DNA of 12,318 nucleotides from Actinomycetes bacterium. Lineage in GTDB: Bacteria > Actinomycetota > Acidimicrobiia > Acidimicrobiales > JAMCPL01. The DNA lies in contig JAJZWK010000042.1 in NCBI GenBank assembly GCA_021846725.1, positions 1 to 12,318 on the forward strand. Reading direction: 5' to 3'. Shown piece by piece: positions 1-6,376 of this stretch (position 1 is the first letter of the stretch; each line of letters starts with the position of its first letter). The position numbers and the translations under genes are program-made. The notes beneath the pieces are model-generated. The model searched no databases and was not told the origin of the DNA. It saw nothing but the letters and a program-made list of their open reading frames with translations.

Positions 1-2
1 TG

Positions 3-239
3 GGAGGGCTTCTCTCCTCTACCATGCTGTCGCTACTGGTGGTACCAGTACTGTACTCTTACGTAGACGATGCAGCAAGGTTGATTGGCAGGATATTCAG
101 GTACAAAAGAAATTCTTATGACTTTCCTACACCACCTGGTTACCCCACACCACCCAGTTCTCCCATACCACCTGGTTACCCCACACCACCGAACCTTCCG
201 GTACCAGGCATTCCCAACCGGTTGACCGGCGGGGGCTGA
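3..239 (+). CDS. RND-family efflux transporter, C-terminal fragment with proline-rich tail
   Basis: This is the 3' end of a gene that starts before the window. The reading frame is open from base 3 to a TGA at 237-239. The first residues read GGLLSSTMLSLLVVPVLYS and then YVDD, which matches the last transmembrane helix and end of HAE1/AcrB-type RND inner-membrane pumps (the conserved GGL-ST-LTL-VVPVLY-DD pattern). These proton-driven pumps export drugs or other small molecules. After the helix comes a basic stretch and then a tail of about 35 residues rich in Pro, Gly and Tyr (PTPPGYPTPP twice), which is not usual in the family. The tail is encoded by a 24-bp exact repeat with a 36-bp period. 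The RND C-terminus is normally cytoplasmic. Only about 78 codons are visible, so family assignment is good but substrate cannot be stated. The lipoprotein gene 80 bp downstream may be cotranscribed. Confidence 0.75.
   Translation, partial: GGLLSSTMLSLLVVPVLYSYVDDAARLIGRIFRYKRNSYDFPTPPGYPTPPSSPIPPGYPTPPNLPVPGIPNRLTGGG
131..190 (+). repeat. 24-bp direct repeat, 36-bp period, in the RND tail
   Basis: The same 24 bases occur at 131-154 and 167-190. They encode the repeated PPGYPTPP tail segments. The period is a multiple of three, so the reading frame is kept; in-frame duplication inside a disordered tail is the simplest explanation. Confidence 0.85.
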
Positions 240-282
240 AAACGGCCTGGAGAGAACAAAATGCAGGTATAAAAGGTACAAA

Positions 283-310
283 TATATAAAGAATACAACT
301 ATATAAAGAA
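283..310 (+). repeat. AT-rich 11-bp repeat with 17-bp period before the lipoprotein gene
   Basis: The 11 bases TATATAAAGAA occur at 283-293 and 300-310, exactly 17 bp apart. The second copy runs directly into the AGGA ribosome-binding site of the lipoprotein gene. TATAAA is present in each copy, but no matching -35 element was found, so a promoter is not claimed. Confidence 0.7.
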
Positions 311-319
311 AGGAAACAC

Positions 320-952
320 ATGATCAAATACAGACCAGGAATCATACACAGACTGGGAATAACGGACAATTCAATCATTGCCAAGATTGCCGTCGTGGGT
401 GCAGTGGCTATAGGAGCCGCAGCCTGCTCATCGAGCACTGCTCCCTCTGCTACCGCAAAGGTGCCGACCACGACAAGTGCAGCCTCACACCATAAAAAGG
501 GGTTGATAGGTACAGTGGCAGGGCTCTCTCCGCAGGGCTTTACCCTTACCTTGAAGTCATCCACATTGAAGGTGACGCTCGATGGTTCTACCAAGTACAG
601 GGACAACGGGCTTGCTGCGGGTTACTCGGCACTGGCAAACGGTGACCATGTCCGAGTCGTGTTTACAAAGGGCTCCTCCAGCTCAACGGCTAAAGAGGTA
701 GCTGTGATTCCTCCGAGTACAACCGGTAAAATATCGGCCGTATCTCCAACCGGTTTCACCATTACCACCAAGTCAGGCAATACCGACACGGTGACAACCA
801 GCAGTGCCACCGTCTATGCAGAGTCAGGTCATCCTGCATCGTTTGCGTCATTGCACACGGGAGAGAGGGTGAAGGTGACCGGTTCCACTACCTCGGGCGG
901 ATCAATAGCTGCCACTCATGTCCTGATCTTGTCTGGCCATAAGAAGAGCTAA
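320..952 (+). CDS. Putative exported lipoprotein with two DUF5666-like repeats
   Basis: This 210-residue protein has a basic N-terminus, a hydrophobic segment (about residues 19-35) and a Cys at 36 preceded by Ala-Ala-Ala. That is an acceptable but not ideal lipobox, as the usual Leu at -3 is missing. A Ser/Thr/Ala-rich linker follows (37-60). The rest is two copies of one beta-rich unit, at about 61-128 and 135-205. Each starts with G-(I/T/K)-x-x-V-x-x-L/V-S-P-x-GFT, has an ST-x-Y step and ends with a G-x-x-V-x-V strand. This is the layout of DUF5666 domains (OB-like, function unknown). The ATG at 320 is supported by AAGGAAA five bases upstream. It follows the RND gene by 80 bp on the same strand, so an envelope role next to an efflux system is possible, but no activity can be assigned. 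Confidence 0.7.
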   Translation: MIKYRPGIIHRLGITDNSIIAKIAVVGAVAIGAAACSSSTAPSATAKVPTTTSAASHHKKGLIGTVAGLSPQGFTLTLKSSTLKVTLDGSTKYRDNGLAAGYSALANGDHVRVVFTKGSSSSTAKEVAVIPPSTTGKISAVSPTGFTITTKSGNTDTVTTSSATVYAESGHPASFASLHTGERVKVTGSTTSGGSIAATHVLILSGHKKS

Positions 953-1022
953 CCAAACGGCGAACAAAGCCACCAGTGCCGAGTGAAGAGCTTACGACGT
1001 TACACGAGGTGCAGTAAAGAGC

Positions 1023-1060
1023 TGGCTATATCGTGCGAATGGCTATATCGTGCGAATGGC
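1023..1060. repeat. 17-bp perfect tandem duplication across the otsA stop codon
   Basis: The unit TGGCTATATCGTGCGAA occurs at 1023-1039 and 1040-1056, followed by a 4-base start of a third copy. The otsA stop codon (TAG, 1045-1043) lies in the right-hand copy. The extra copy lies in the untranslated 3' side, so the protein end is unchanged. Confidence 0.92.
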
Positions 1061-2440
1061 CAGTGCTTGAGCTAGTTGGTCATCCAACCAATCTTCAGGG
1101 GTACGCAAAGATGCCAGCTTGGCTAGCTGAGAGGCGCGAGCTGCACGCTCGGTCAGACCGAGCGTGAGAGCTTCGTGTAATCCGGTAGAGGTATCTCCTA
1201 TGTCGTAGGGATTGATTCCGATTACGGCTGCATGGAGTTCGCTGAAAGTTCCGGCTTCCCGGCTCAGTACGAGCGACCCATGGCGTTTGTTTATGATGGG
1301 ACCCTCCTTGGCTACCAGATTTAGCCCGTCACGTACAGGGTTTACCATAAGCACATCGTAGAGCGATAATGCTGCCAATGATCTGTAGTAGTCGTCGGAG
1401 GTGTCGAGCACCACCGGGCTCCATGAGCGTGTCGACCATTTATCGTTCAGATAGTCGGCAGTAGTCTCCACCTCTGATGCATATGCAAGGTATTCTGGCA
1501 GGTTTTGTCTGGAGGGATAGGTAAGCACAAGAAATATAACTCTCTCTACCCATTCGGGATGTTCGCTCAAAAGTTCATCAAACGCCCATAGGCTCCGCAG
1601 TATGTTCTTCGAAGGCTCCATCCGGTCGGTTCTCACAATGAGGCTACGCCCATCAGCAATATCCTCGACCCACGATTTTGCTTCAATACACTTCTCATTT
1701 TCGATTTCTGTGCGAAGAGATTCCGCATCTACCCCCAGTGATGATACAAACGAAGAAGGCTGGATTGACGCCGTATCCATACATGACCTCAGATAAGAAT
1801 CGGCCCACTTGTTGGAATGAAATCCGCAGCTTTTTGCAGTAGCCATAGCTGTAACGATCTCCCTGGCAGCAGTATCCGGGAGTACTCGAAAGAACTCCGG
1901 AGATGCAAAAGGTGTATGAAAAAAATGAACTACTTTCAGATCTGGACGGGCATTGGCTAGCATACCCGGAAGAAGGGAAAGGTGGTAATCTTGAACGAGC
2001 ACTACCGCCCCTTCACCTGCCATTTGACATATTTCGTCTGAAAATATCCGATTGTATTCCCTGTACCCGTTCCACGCCTCCATCCAACGCACGCCGAATC
2101 GTGGAACCCTTGACAGGTCCATCATGTGATGGTGCAAGAACCAGAGCGTAGCATTGGCTACCGTATCATAGGCCATATGATAGGTAGTGGAATCCATATC
2201 GACCATGGCCAGGTCAATTCCCTCGCCTGCCTCAGCTGCTGCAAGACCTAATTTTGAAGCTTGAGCGTCTGCCTCCCCCATTGCACATGCAACCCATGAT
2301 GCCCCTCTACCGAGTAGTAATTTCTTTAAGGTACCTGCCAACCCCCCACCACTTGAAGAGAGTACTGGTCTGTTTTGCTTGTCGAAAACGAAAGAGACAG
2401 GGCCTCTATTTGATGCGACTATTACTTCGACATCGAGCAT
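1043..2440 (-). CDS. otsA: Trehalose-6-phosphate synthase (GT20 family)
   Basis: Cytosolic glycosyltransferase that joins a nucleotide-activated glucose to glucose-6-phosphate, giving trehalose-6-phosphate for stress protection. Counting from the ATG at 2440 the protein has 465 residues, the normal length. Landmarks in order: SNRGP near residue 10, a GGGLAG loop near 31, DYH near 151, HTPF near 175, the phosphate/nucleotide-binding R-x-D-R...K (RTDRMEPSK, near 270-278), and NPVRDGLNLVAKEG near 367. The last is the donor-binding signature in the form common in actinobacteria. A TTG at 2461 in the same frame is the most upstream possible start, directly after an in-frame TAA. I prefer the ATG because homologues start about eight residues before SNRGP, and because TATACT sits 9 bases before the ATG, which would suit a leaderless or very short leader. 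No otsB phosphatase gene is visible. The gene ends convergently with the lipoprotein gene, 90 bp away. Confidence 0.9.
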   Translation of the reverse strand: MLDVEVIVASNRGPVSFVFDKQNRPVLSSSGGGLAGTLKKLLLGRGASWVACAMGEADAQASKLGLAAAEAGEGIDLAMVDMDSTTYHMAYDTVANATLWFLHHHMMDLSRVPRFGVRWMEAWNGYREYNRIFSDEICQMAGEGAVVLVQDYHLSLLPGMLANARPDLKVVHFFHTPFASPEFFRVLPDTAAREIVTAMATAKSCGFHSNKWADSYLRSCMDTASIQPSSFVSSLGVDAESLRTEIENEKCIEAKSWVEDIADGRSLIVRTDRMEPSKNILRSLWAFDELLSEHPEWVERVIFLVLTYPSRQNLPEYLAYASEVETTADYLNDKWSTRSWSPVVLDTSDDYYRSLAALSLYDVLMVNPVRDGLNLVAKEGPIINKRHGSLVLSREAGTFSELHAAVIGINPYDIGDTSTGLHEALTLGLTERAARASQLAKLASLRTPEDWLDDQLAQALAIRTI

Positions 2441-2495
2441 GGTTAATATAGTATAGTCCAATTACACCAGTTGGCCCGTCACCCACTGAGAACAA
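2406..2495 (-). CDS. Possible 29-residue leader ORF overlapping the otsA start
   Basis: A full AGGAGG (2509-2504) lies 8 bases before a TTG at 2495. That TTG opens a 29-codon frame ending in TAG at 2408-2406, overlapping the start of otsA in another frame. The peptide would begin LFSVGDGPTG. The AGGAGG overlaps a small perfect hairpin (CTCC-ATA-GGAG, 2515-2505). The ribosome-binding site is clear, but use of this start is inferred; the site could also be a chance remnant. Confidence 0.3.
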   Translation of the reverse strand: MFSVGDGPTGVIGLYYINHARCRSNSRIK

Positions 2496-2550
2496 TAGCC
2501 CTACCTCCTATGGAGCATTCCCGTTCAGCGGAGTACAAACCGTTTGCTGT

Positions 2551-3288
2551 TCAACTCTGCTCTATCATTGACCACATCGACCAAAGCGTTGTGCGCATAC
2601 GCCGGGGCTGTTCGAGTACTGCCACTATTGCGTCGGCCACGTCCTCTGGTTGCAAGAGCTTGTCCAAGGATGGATCACCCTCCACTCTTCCAAGACCAAG
2701 GGCAAACTCTGTTCTGACGCCGGCAGGGCATATCGCGCTTACGCGAATTCCCTTTTCTCGCAATTCTCTATCCATAGAGCCGGCAAGACCCACTTGAGCG
2801 AATTTGGTGGATGCATATACTGCCTCGTTGGCACCTCCCCGCAGTCCCGCTACTGACGCAACAATTACCAGATCACCACCGCCATTCTTGATGAAATGTC
2901 TTACCGAGGCTCTTACTGGCCACACTGTACCGGCTACATTTGTCATGATCATATCTTCAAGTAAATCATCTGGATGATCCAAAATACTTCCGTATGCCCC
3001 AAAACCAGCGGCAGCTACAAGGCTGTCCATACGGCCAAACGTATCCAATGCCTTATCCACCAAGCCTTGCGCCTGTCCACGATCCCTTACATCGTATTGA
3101 TATGCAATGGCATTACCAGTTCCCAGCTCCGACACAAGTGCATCAAGGCGTTCCAATCTGCGTGCCGATGCCACTACCTTAGCGCCTCGATTGACGAGTA
3201 GACGGCTGGTGGCCAAGCCTATGCCAGAACTAGCGCCTGTTACAACGACTACTGTTCCGTGTAGGTCTCTTTTTTCGGGTAGGTTCAT
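2551..3288 (-). CDS. Short-chain dehydrogenase/reductase (SDR)
   Basis: This 245-residue classical SDR has the family's usual length. Visible landmarks are the Rossmann TGASSGIG (17-24), SARR (41-44) where the basic residues favour NADP(H), the active-site Asn at 117 (TNVAG), the catalytic Ser 145, and the YxxxK pair Tyr158/Lys162. The usual NNAG motif is replaced by AAAG near 92-95, so the structural Asn there is missing. The enzyme would oxidise an alcohol or reduce a carbonyl; the substrate is unknown. The ATG at 3288 is fixed by AAGGAG seven bases upstream. The gene starts 90 bp after the sugar permease, so read-through from the operon is possible and a role as a sugar or polyol dehydrogenase is a reasonable but untested idea. 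otsA follows after 89-110 bp. Confidence 0.85.
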   Translation of the reverse strand: MNLPEKRDLHGTVVVVTGASSGIGLATSRLLVNRGAKVVASARRLERLDALVSELGTGNAIAYQYDVRDRGQAQGLVDKALDTFGRMDSLVAAAGFGAYGSILDHPDDLLEDMIMTNVAGTVWPVRASVRHFIKNGGGDLVIVASVAGLRGGANEAVYASTKFAQVGLAGSMDRELREKGIRVSAICPAGVRTEFALGLGRVEGDPSLDKLLQPEDVADAIVAVLEQPRRMRTTLWSMWSMIEQS

Positions 3289-3313
3289 TACAATCTCCTT
3301 TTTTGCTCTATAC

Positions 3314-3368
3314 CTGGTCGTTACTTGGTCGCCTTGATCTTTCGGTATAATGTCAATAGAGCGACCAG
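3314..3368. promoter_or_regulatory. Repeated TGGTCG boxes between permease and SDR genes
   Basis: TGGTCG occurs at 3315-3320 and 3326-3331, one helical turn (11 bp) apart. The second is part of a 7-bp perfect inverted pair, TGGTCGC (3326-3332) with GCGACCA (3361-3367). The group lies 20-75 bases before the SDR start. The spacing is like that of a regulator-binding region, but no matching regulator is known and the promoter elements around it are weak. Confidence 0.3.
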
Positions 3369-3378
3369 TACAGTTAAC

Positions 3379-4395
3379 CTATTTAACGTTTACCCCACCT
3401 CGGGCCTGCAGACCTGCCACCACCAATACAAGAGCAACGAATATATACTCCCATAGGGCAGGTAGTCCCAATAAGACGATCAAATCATTGACCACACCTA
3501 TTATAATGGCGCCTATTGCGGCGCCTACCACAGTTCCCCTGCCTCCTGTAAATGGTATTCCACCAAGGATGACTGCGGCTATAGCCTCCAGAGATAATCC
3601 GGTTCCGCTGTTTGGGTAGATAGACTGCGCCCAAGCTGTCATCATGATGCCAGCAAGAGCAGCCAATACGCCGGATATAACAAATACGAGTATTTTAAGT
3701 CTTGCTGTGTTCAGTCCTACTACTCTTGCCGAGGTTTCGTTGGATCCTACTGATTTTATCCAAGTGCCAAAAGGAGTGTACGACAGCAATAGCTGTCCCA
3801 ATATGACTATGCCAAAGCTGAGAAGTATCAGACGGGATATGCCCAGTGTTGCCCCAGCCATACTTCCAAAGCCTAGTGCCCGGGTGGGAGTCACAGAAAA
3901 TGGACTTATATAGCTACCGTTGTTTACAAGAAGGGCAACTCCTGCAAACCCCCAGTAGCTTCCCAGTGTCACTATGAAAGACGGTATCCGTCCCTTGGTT
4001 ACGAGTAGTCCTACTGTGATACCTATTAGTATGCCTATAGCCAGAGTAATTAGTACAGCGGGAATAGCTGGCATCCTCTGGTATACAGTTAAAAATGCCA
4101 CAATCATGCCACTGGCGGCCAATACGCTTTCTACCCCGAGGTCTATCATTCCCATCATGATGACGAATGCCTCGCCTACTGTAATTACCATCAAGAAACT
4201 GGATGATATGAGCAATGATTTGATGTTGTCGACTGTAAGGAAAGAACTGGAGAGGAATGAGGAGATGATCAAGGTAATTATCAGAAAGACAATCGGTCTC
4301 TTTACGCTTCCGGCTCCACCGACCAACAACCTACCAAATTGACGCAATCTTGCACTGTAGTTCACCGGCCTTATAGTAGCGGTCGATACACTCAT
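3379..4395 (-). CDS. Sugar ABC transporter permease (RbsC/CUT2 type)
   Basis: Integral membrane subunit of a ribose/xylose/fructose-type importer; 338 residues, mostly hydrophobic, with about eight to ten helices. Family landmarks are the IDLGVESVLAASG segment (normally IDLSVGS...), a GRIPSFIVTLG loop, the EAA-like loop with GLNTARLK, and LEAIAAVILGG then GGRGTVVGAAIGA near the C-terminus. The normal GGIDLSVG reads MGMIDLGVE here, a modest change. The ATG at 4395 follows the stop TAA of the ATPase gene with no gap, and a GGGAG lies 8 bases before it inside the ATPase end, so translation is very likely coupled. It is the last gene of the tight transport cluster. Confidence 0.9.
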   Translation of the reverse strand: MSVSTATIRPVNYSARLRQFGRLLVGGAGSVKRPIVFLIITLIISSFLSSSFLTVDNIKSLLISSSFLMVITVGEAFVIMMGMIDLGVESVLAASGMIVAFLTVYQRMPAIPAVLITLAIGILIGITVGLLVTKGRIPSFIVTLGSYWGFAGVALLVNNGSYISPFSVTPTRALGFGSMAGATLGISRLILLSFGIVILGQLLLSYTPFGTWIKSVGSNETSARVVGLNTARLKILVFVISGVLAALAGIMMTAWAQSIYPNSGTGLSLEAIAAVILGGIPFTGGRGTVVGAAIGAIIIGVVNDLIVLLGLPALWEYIFVALVLVVAGLQARGGVNVK

Positions 4396-5283
4396 TTAGT
4401 TTCTCCCTTCAGCCAGTTCCTCATTGCTTGCAACCGATACTGTACGCTGAATCGCTCCCTCAAACATCATCTGTGCTAATTCGGTTATGGTCATCTGGTG
4501 ATCATTCGTAAGGACATGAGAGATTGTTCCACGATTCAAGATAGCTATTCTGTCCGATACTTCAAGTATGTCCTCCAGTCGATGGCTTACGAGTATGACT
4601 GATTTCCCCATACTTTTGAGTCTGAGTATCAGGTCAAGTACATCCCGAACCTTATTGAGTGATATAGCTGCTGTCGGTTCATCCATTAAAATGATGTCTC
4701 TTTCAAATAGAAGTGCCCGGGCGATAGCCACGACCTGTTGTTCTCCACCTGAAAGTGCACCTACTAGATCGTCCGGCTTGATCTTAGAGGCCAATTCGGC
4801 AAGAACTTCTGTGGCGCGACGTATCATATATCGTTTGTCCAGGATAATCTTGAATTTACGCTTTTCTTCTGCAAGGAATAGATTCTGCCATACCGTGAGA
4901 TCAGGTGCCAGATCCAGATGCTGATAGATCATCTCGATCTTCAATGCCCTACGCGATGTGGCAGGAGAGGTATGTGCAACCGGCTTCCCTCGATACCTGA
5001 ATGTACCGCTGTCTGCATGATAATATCCTGTCAATAATGATAGAAATGTAGACTTACCTGCACCATTGTCGCCCACAAGACCCAACACCTCACCCTCATA
5101 CAGTTCAAGGCTGACATCATCTACTGCTCTGATAGGACCGAAGTTCTTTACAAGATGTTCTACTGCCAGTAGGGGTACTTTGGATGTTTTATCTGCTGTA
5201 GTTCTAATTGCGCCAGTAGCACCAGAAGTATCGTTACTGCTCAAATTCCTACTGCGGAGTATAGCCTTGGAGTCGTCAGACAT
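4396..5283 (-). CDS. Sugar ABC transporter ATP-binding protein, single-domain (FrcA type)
   Basis: The ATPase that powers the sugar importer, acting on the cytosolic face of the membrane. The 295 residues hold one complete ABC domain: Walker A GDNGAGKST (71-79), Q-loop Gln121, signature LSGGEQQ (177-183), Walker B IILMDEP (197-203, catalytic Glu202) and H-loop His234. RbsA/XylG/AraG proteins have two fused ABC domains (about 500 residues), so this is the single-domain form seen in FrcA-like systems, which should act as a homodimer. A Ser/Thr-rich N-terminal extension of about 38 residues precedes the domain. The start overlaps the ribokinase stop by 8 bases (ATGTCTGA), which suggests translational coupling. 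Confidence 0.9.
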   Translation of the reverse strand: MSDDSKAILRSRNLSSNDTSGATGAIRTTADKTSKVPLLAVEHLVKNFGPIRAVDDVSLELYEGEVLGLVGDNGAGKSTFLSLLTGYYHADSGTFRYRGKPVAHTSPATSRRALKIEMIYQHLDLAPDLTVWQNLFLAEEKRKFKIILDKRYMIRRATEVLAELASKIKPDDLVGALSGGEQQVVAIARALLFERDIILMDEPTAAISLNKVRDVLDLILRLKSMGKSVILVSHRLEDILEVSDRIAILNRGTISHVLTNDHQMTITELAQMMFEGAIQRTVSVASNEELAEGRN

Positions 5284-6376
5284 TTACATGCACCTCGTTT
5301 AAGGTCGTGCTGCTTTCGGTTGCAGGATTAAAGATAACAAGTGGAAGGTGGTTGGTAAAGTCGTTAGCGTCGACGACATCAGGTAATGCCTCTTGTGCCC
5401 CCATCTTTGTCGTTGCTACAGCACCTGCACGTATAGCAAAACCAAACGACTCTTCTATTGTCCACCCCTTTGAAATACCTGCGGCAAGGCCTCCCATGAA
5501 AGCGTCACCTGCACCGGTAGTGTCTACTACCTTTACCGTAGGTGGTCTGGCTGCAATGCTGTATTCACCAGTACTCCCATTACGTTGGCTGGAGGAGTTA
5601 GTGCTAGAATACATAATCGCTCCCAACTGACCTAGCGTAATAATGACTATCCCTATCCCATGTGCAGCAATTTGCCTTGCTACGTCAAGTGCTTGTGAGT
5701 GTGATTCTATATGATGGCCAATACCAGTAATTTCTTCAGCCTCCACCTCGTTTACGACCAGCACATCTGCCCCCTTCAGTTGTTCCAGTGGGATCGAAGG
5801 CACAGGAGACGGGTTTATTAAAGTGGTGACACCGTCCATGTCACAGAATCTCTGTGTAGCTGCTACAGCAGTTTCAATAGGTAACTCAAACTGAATTACC
5901 GCTACTCCTCCTGTCTCACTCAAGATATCAGCAGCAGTATCTATTTGGTCACTACCGACTTCACTATTGGCTCCCTGGGCTACCGCTATAATGTTTTCTC
6001 CATTCCTATTGACCAGTATCATTGCAATACCGGTTGATTTGCCGGGCTCTACGGCAATCATAGATGTGTTTACTCCCCTCTTCGCAAGCTGCCCAACTAT
6101 CTGATGTCCTGTATTGTCATCACCTACCTTACCTACAAGATATACTCGTCCTCTATGCCCTCCAAGTGCCGTTGCGGCCACTGCTTGATTAGCTCCCTTT
6201 CCGCCAGTCCTGAGTAGTAGCGAATCGCCGAAAACGGTTTCGCCGGGTAAGGGCAGTTCAGCAACTCTTACCACCATATCCTGATTGATACCTCCGACGA
6301 CTATGATGGGTTTGGGATTCAATTGTGTGGGATTAGGTGGCTTGCTTGGAATGGAATTGTTTAGCTTGAGGTTCAA
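5276..6376 (-). CDS. rbsK: Ribokinase-like sugar kinase (PfkB family)
   Basis: Cytosolic kinase that uses ATP to phosphorylate a sugar, classically ribose to ribose-5-phosphate. Signature residues are the N-terminal GGINQD (28-33; usual GSINMD), the substrate-binding GGKGAN (58-63) and the anion hole with catalytic base TTGAGDAF (286-293, Asp291). At 366 residues it exceeds the usual 300-310: there is a Pro/Asn-rich extension of about 20 residues at the start, a Ser/Asn-rich loop insertion near 256-271 (STNSSSQRNGSTG), and a longer tail. The start is TTG at 6376, supported by AGGAG seven bases upstream; no other start precedes the conserved core. It overlaps the LacI stop by 4 bases. Given the importer, ribose is the first guess, but other PfkB sugars fit. 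Confidence 0.82.
   Translation of the reverse strand: MNLKLNNSIPSKPPNPTQLNPKPIIVVGGINQDMVVRVAELPLPGETVFGDSLLLRTGGKGANQAVAATALGGHRGRVYLVGKVGDDNTGHQIVGQLAKRGVNTSMIAVEPGKSTGIAMILVNRNGENIIAVAQGANSEVGSDQIDTAADILSETGGVAVIQFELPIETAVAATQRFCDMDGVTTLINPSPVPSIPLEQLKGADVLVVNEVEAEEITGIGHHIESHSQALDVARQIAAHGIGIVIITLGQLGAIMYSSTNSSSQRNGSTGEYSIAARPPTVKVVDTTGAGDAFMGGLAAGISKGWTIEESFGFAIRAGAVATTKMGAQEALPDVVDANDFTNHLPLVIFNPATESSTTLNEVHVNV

Noticed and set aside
127..606. Minus-strand 159-codon frame across the RND tail and the lipoprotein gene
   Set aside because: It lies opposite two better-supported genes and its composition follows from their repeats and Ser/Ala-rich linkers.
953..1042. Bidirectional terminator between the lipoprotein gene and otsA
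   Set aside because: The convergent layout calls for one, but only short imperfect stems (such as CTTAC with GTAAAG) without T-runs were found.
2441..2461. TTG start for otsA at 2461
   Set aside because: Possible, but it directly follows an in-frame TAA, has no good ribosome-binding site, and places the TATACT element inside the gene; the ATG at 2440 fits family length better.
3346..3351. TATAAT on the plus strand between permease and SDR
   Set aside because: No adequate -35 at 16-18 bases upstream, and the transcript would run antisense to the permease gene.
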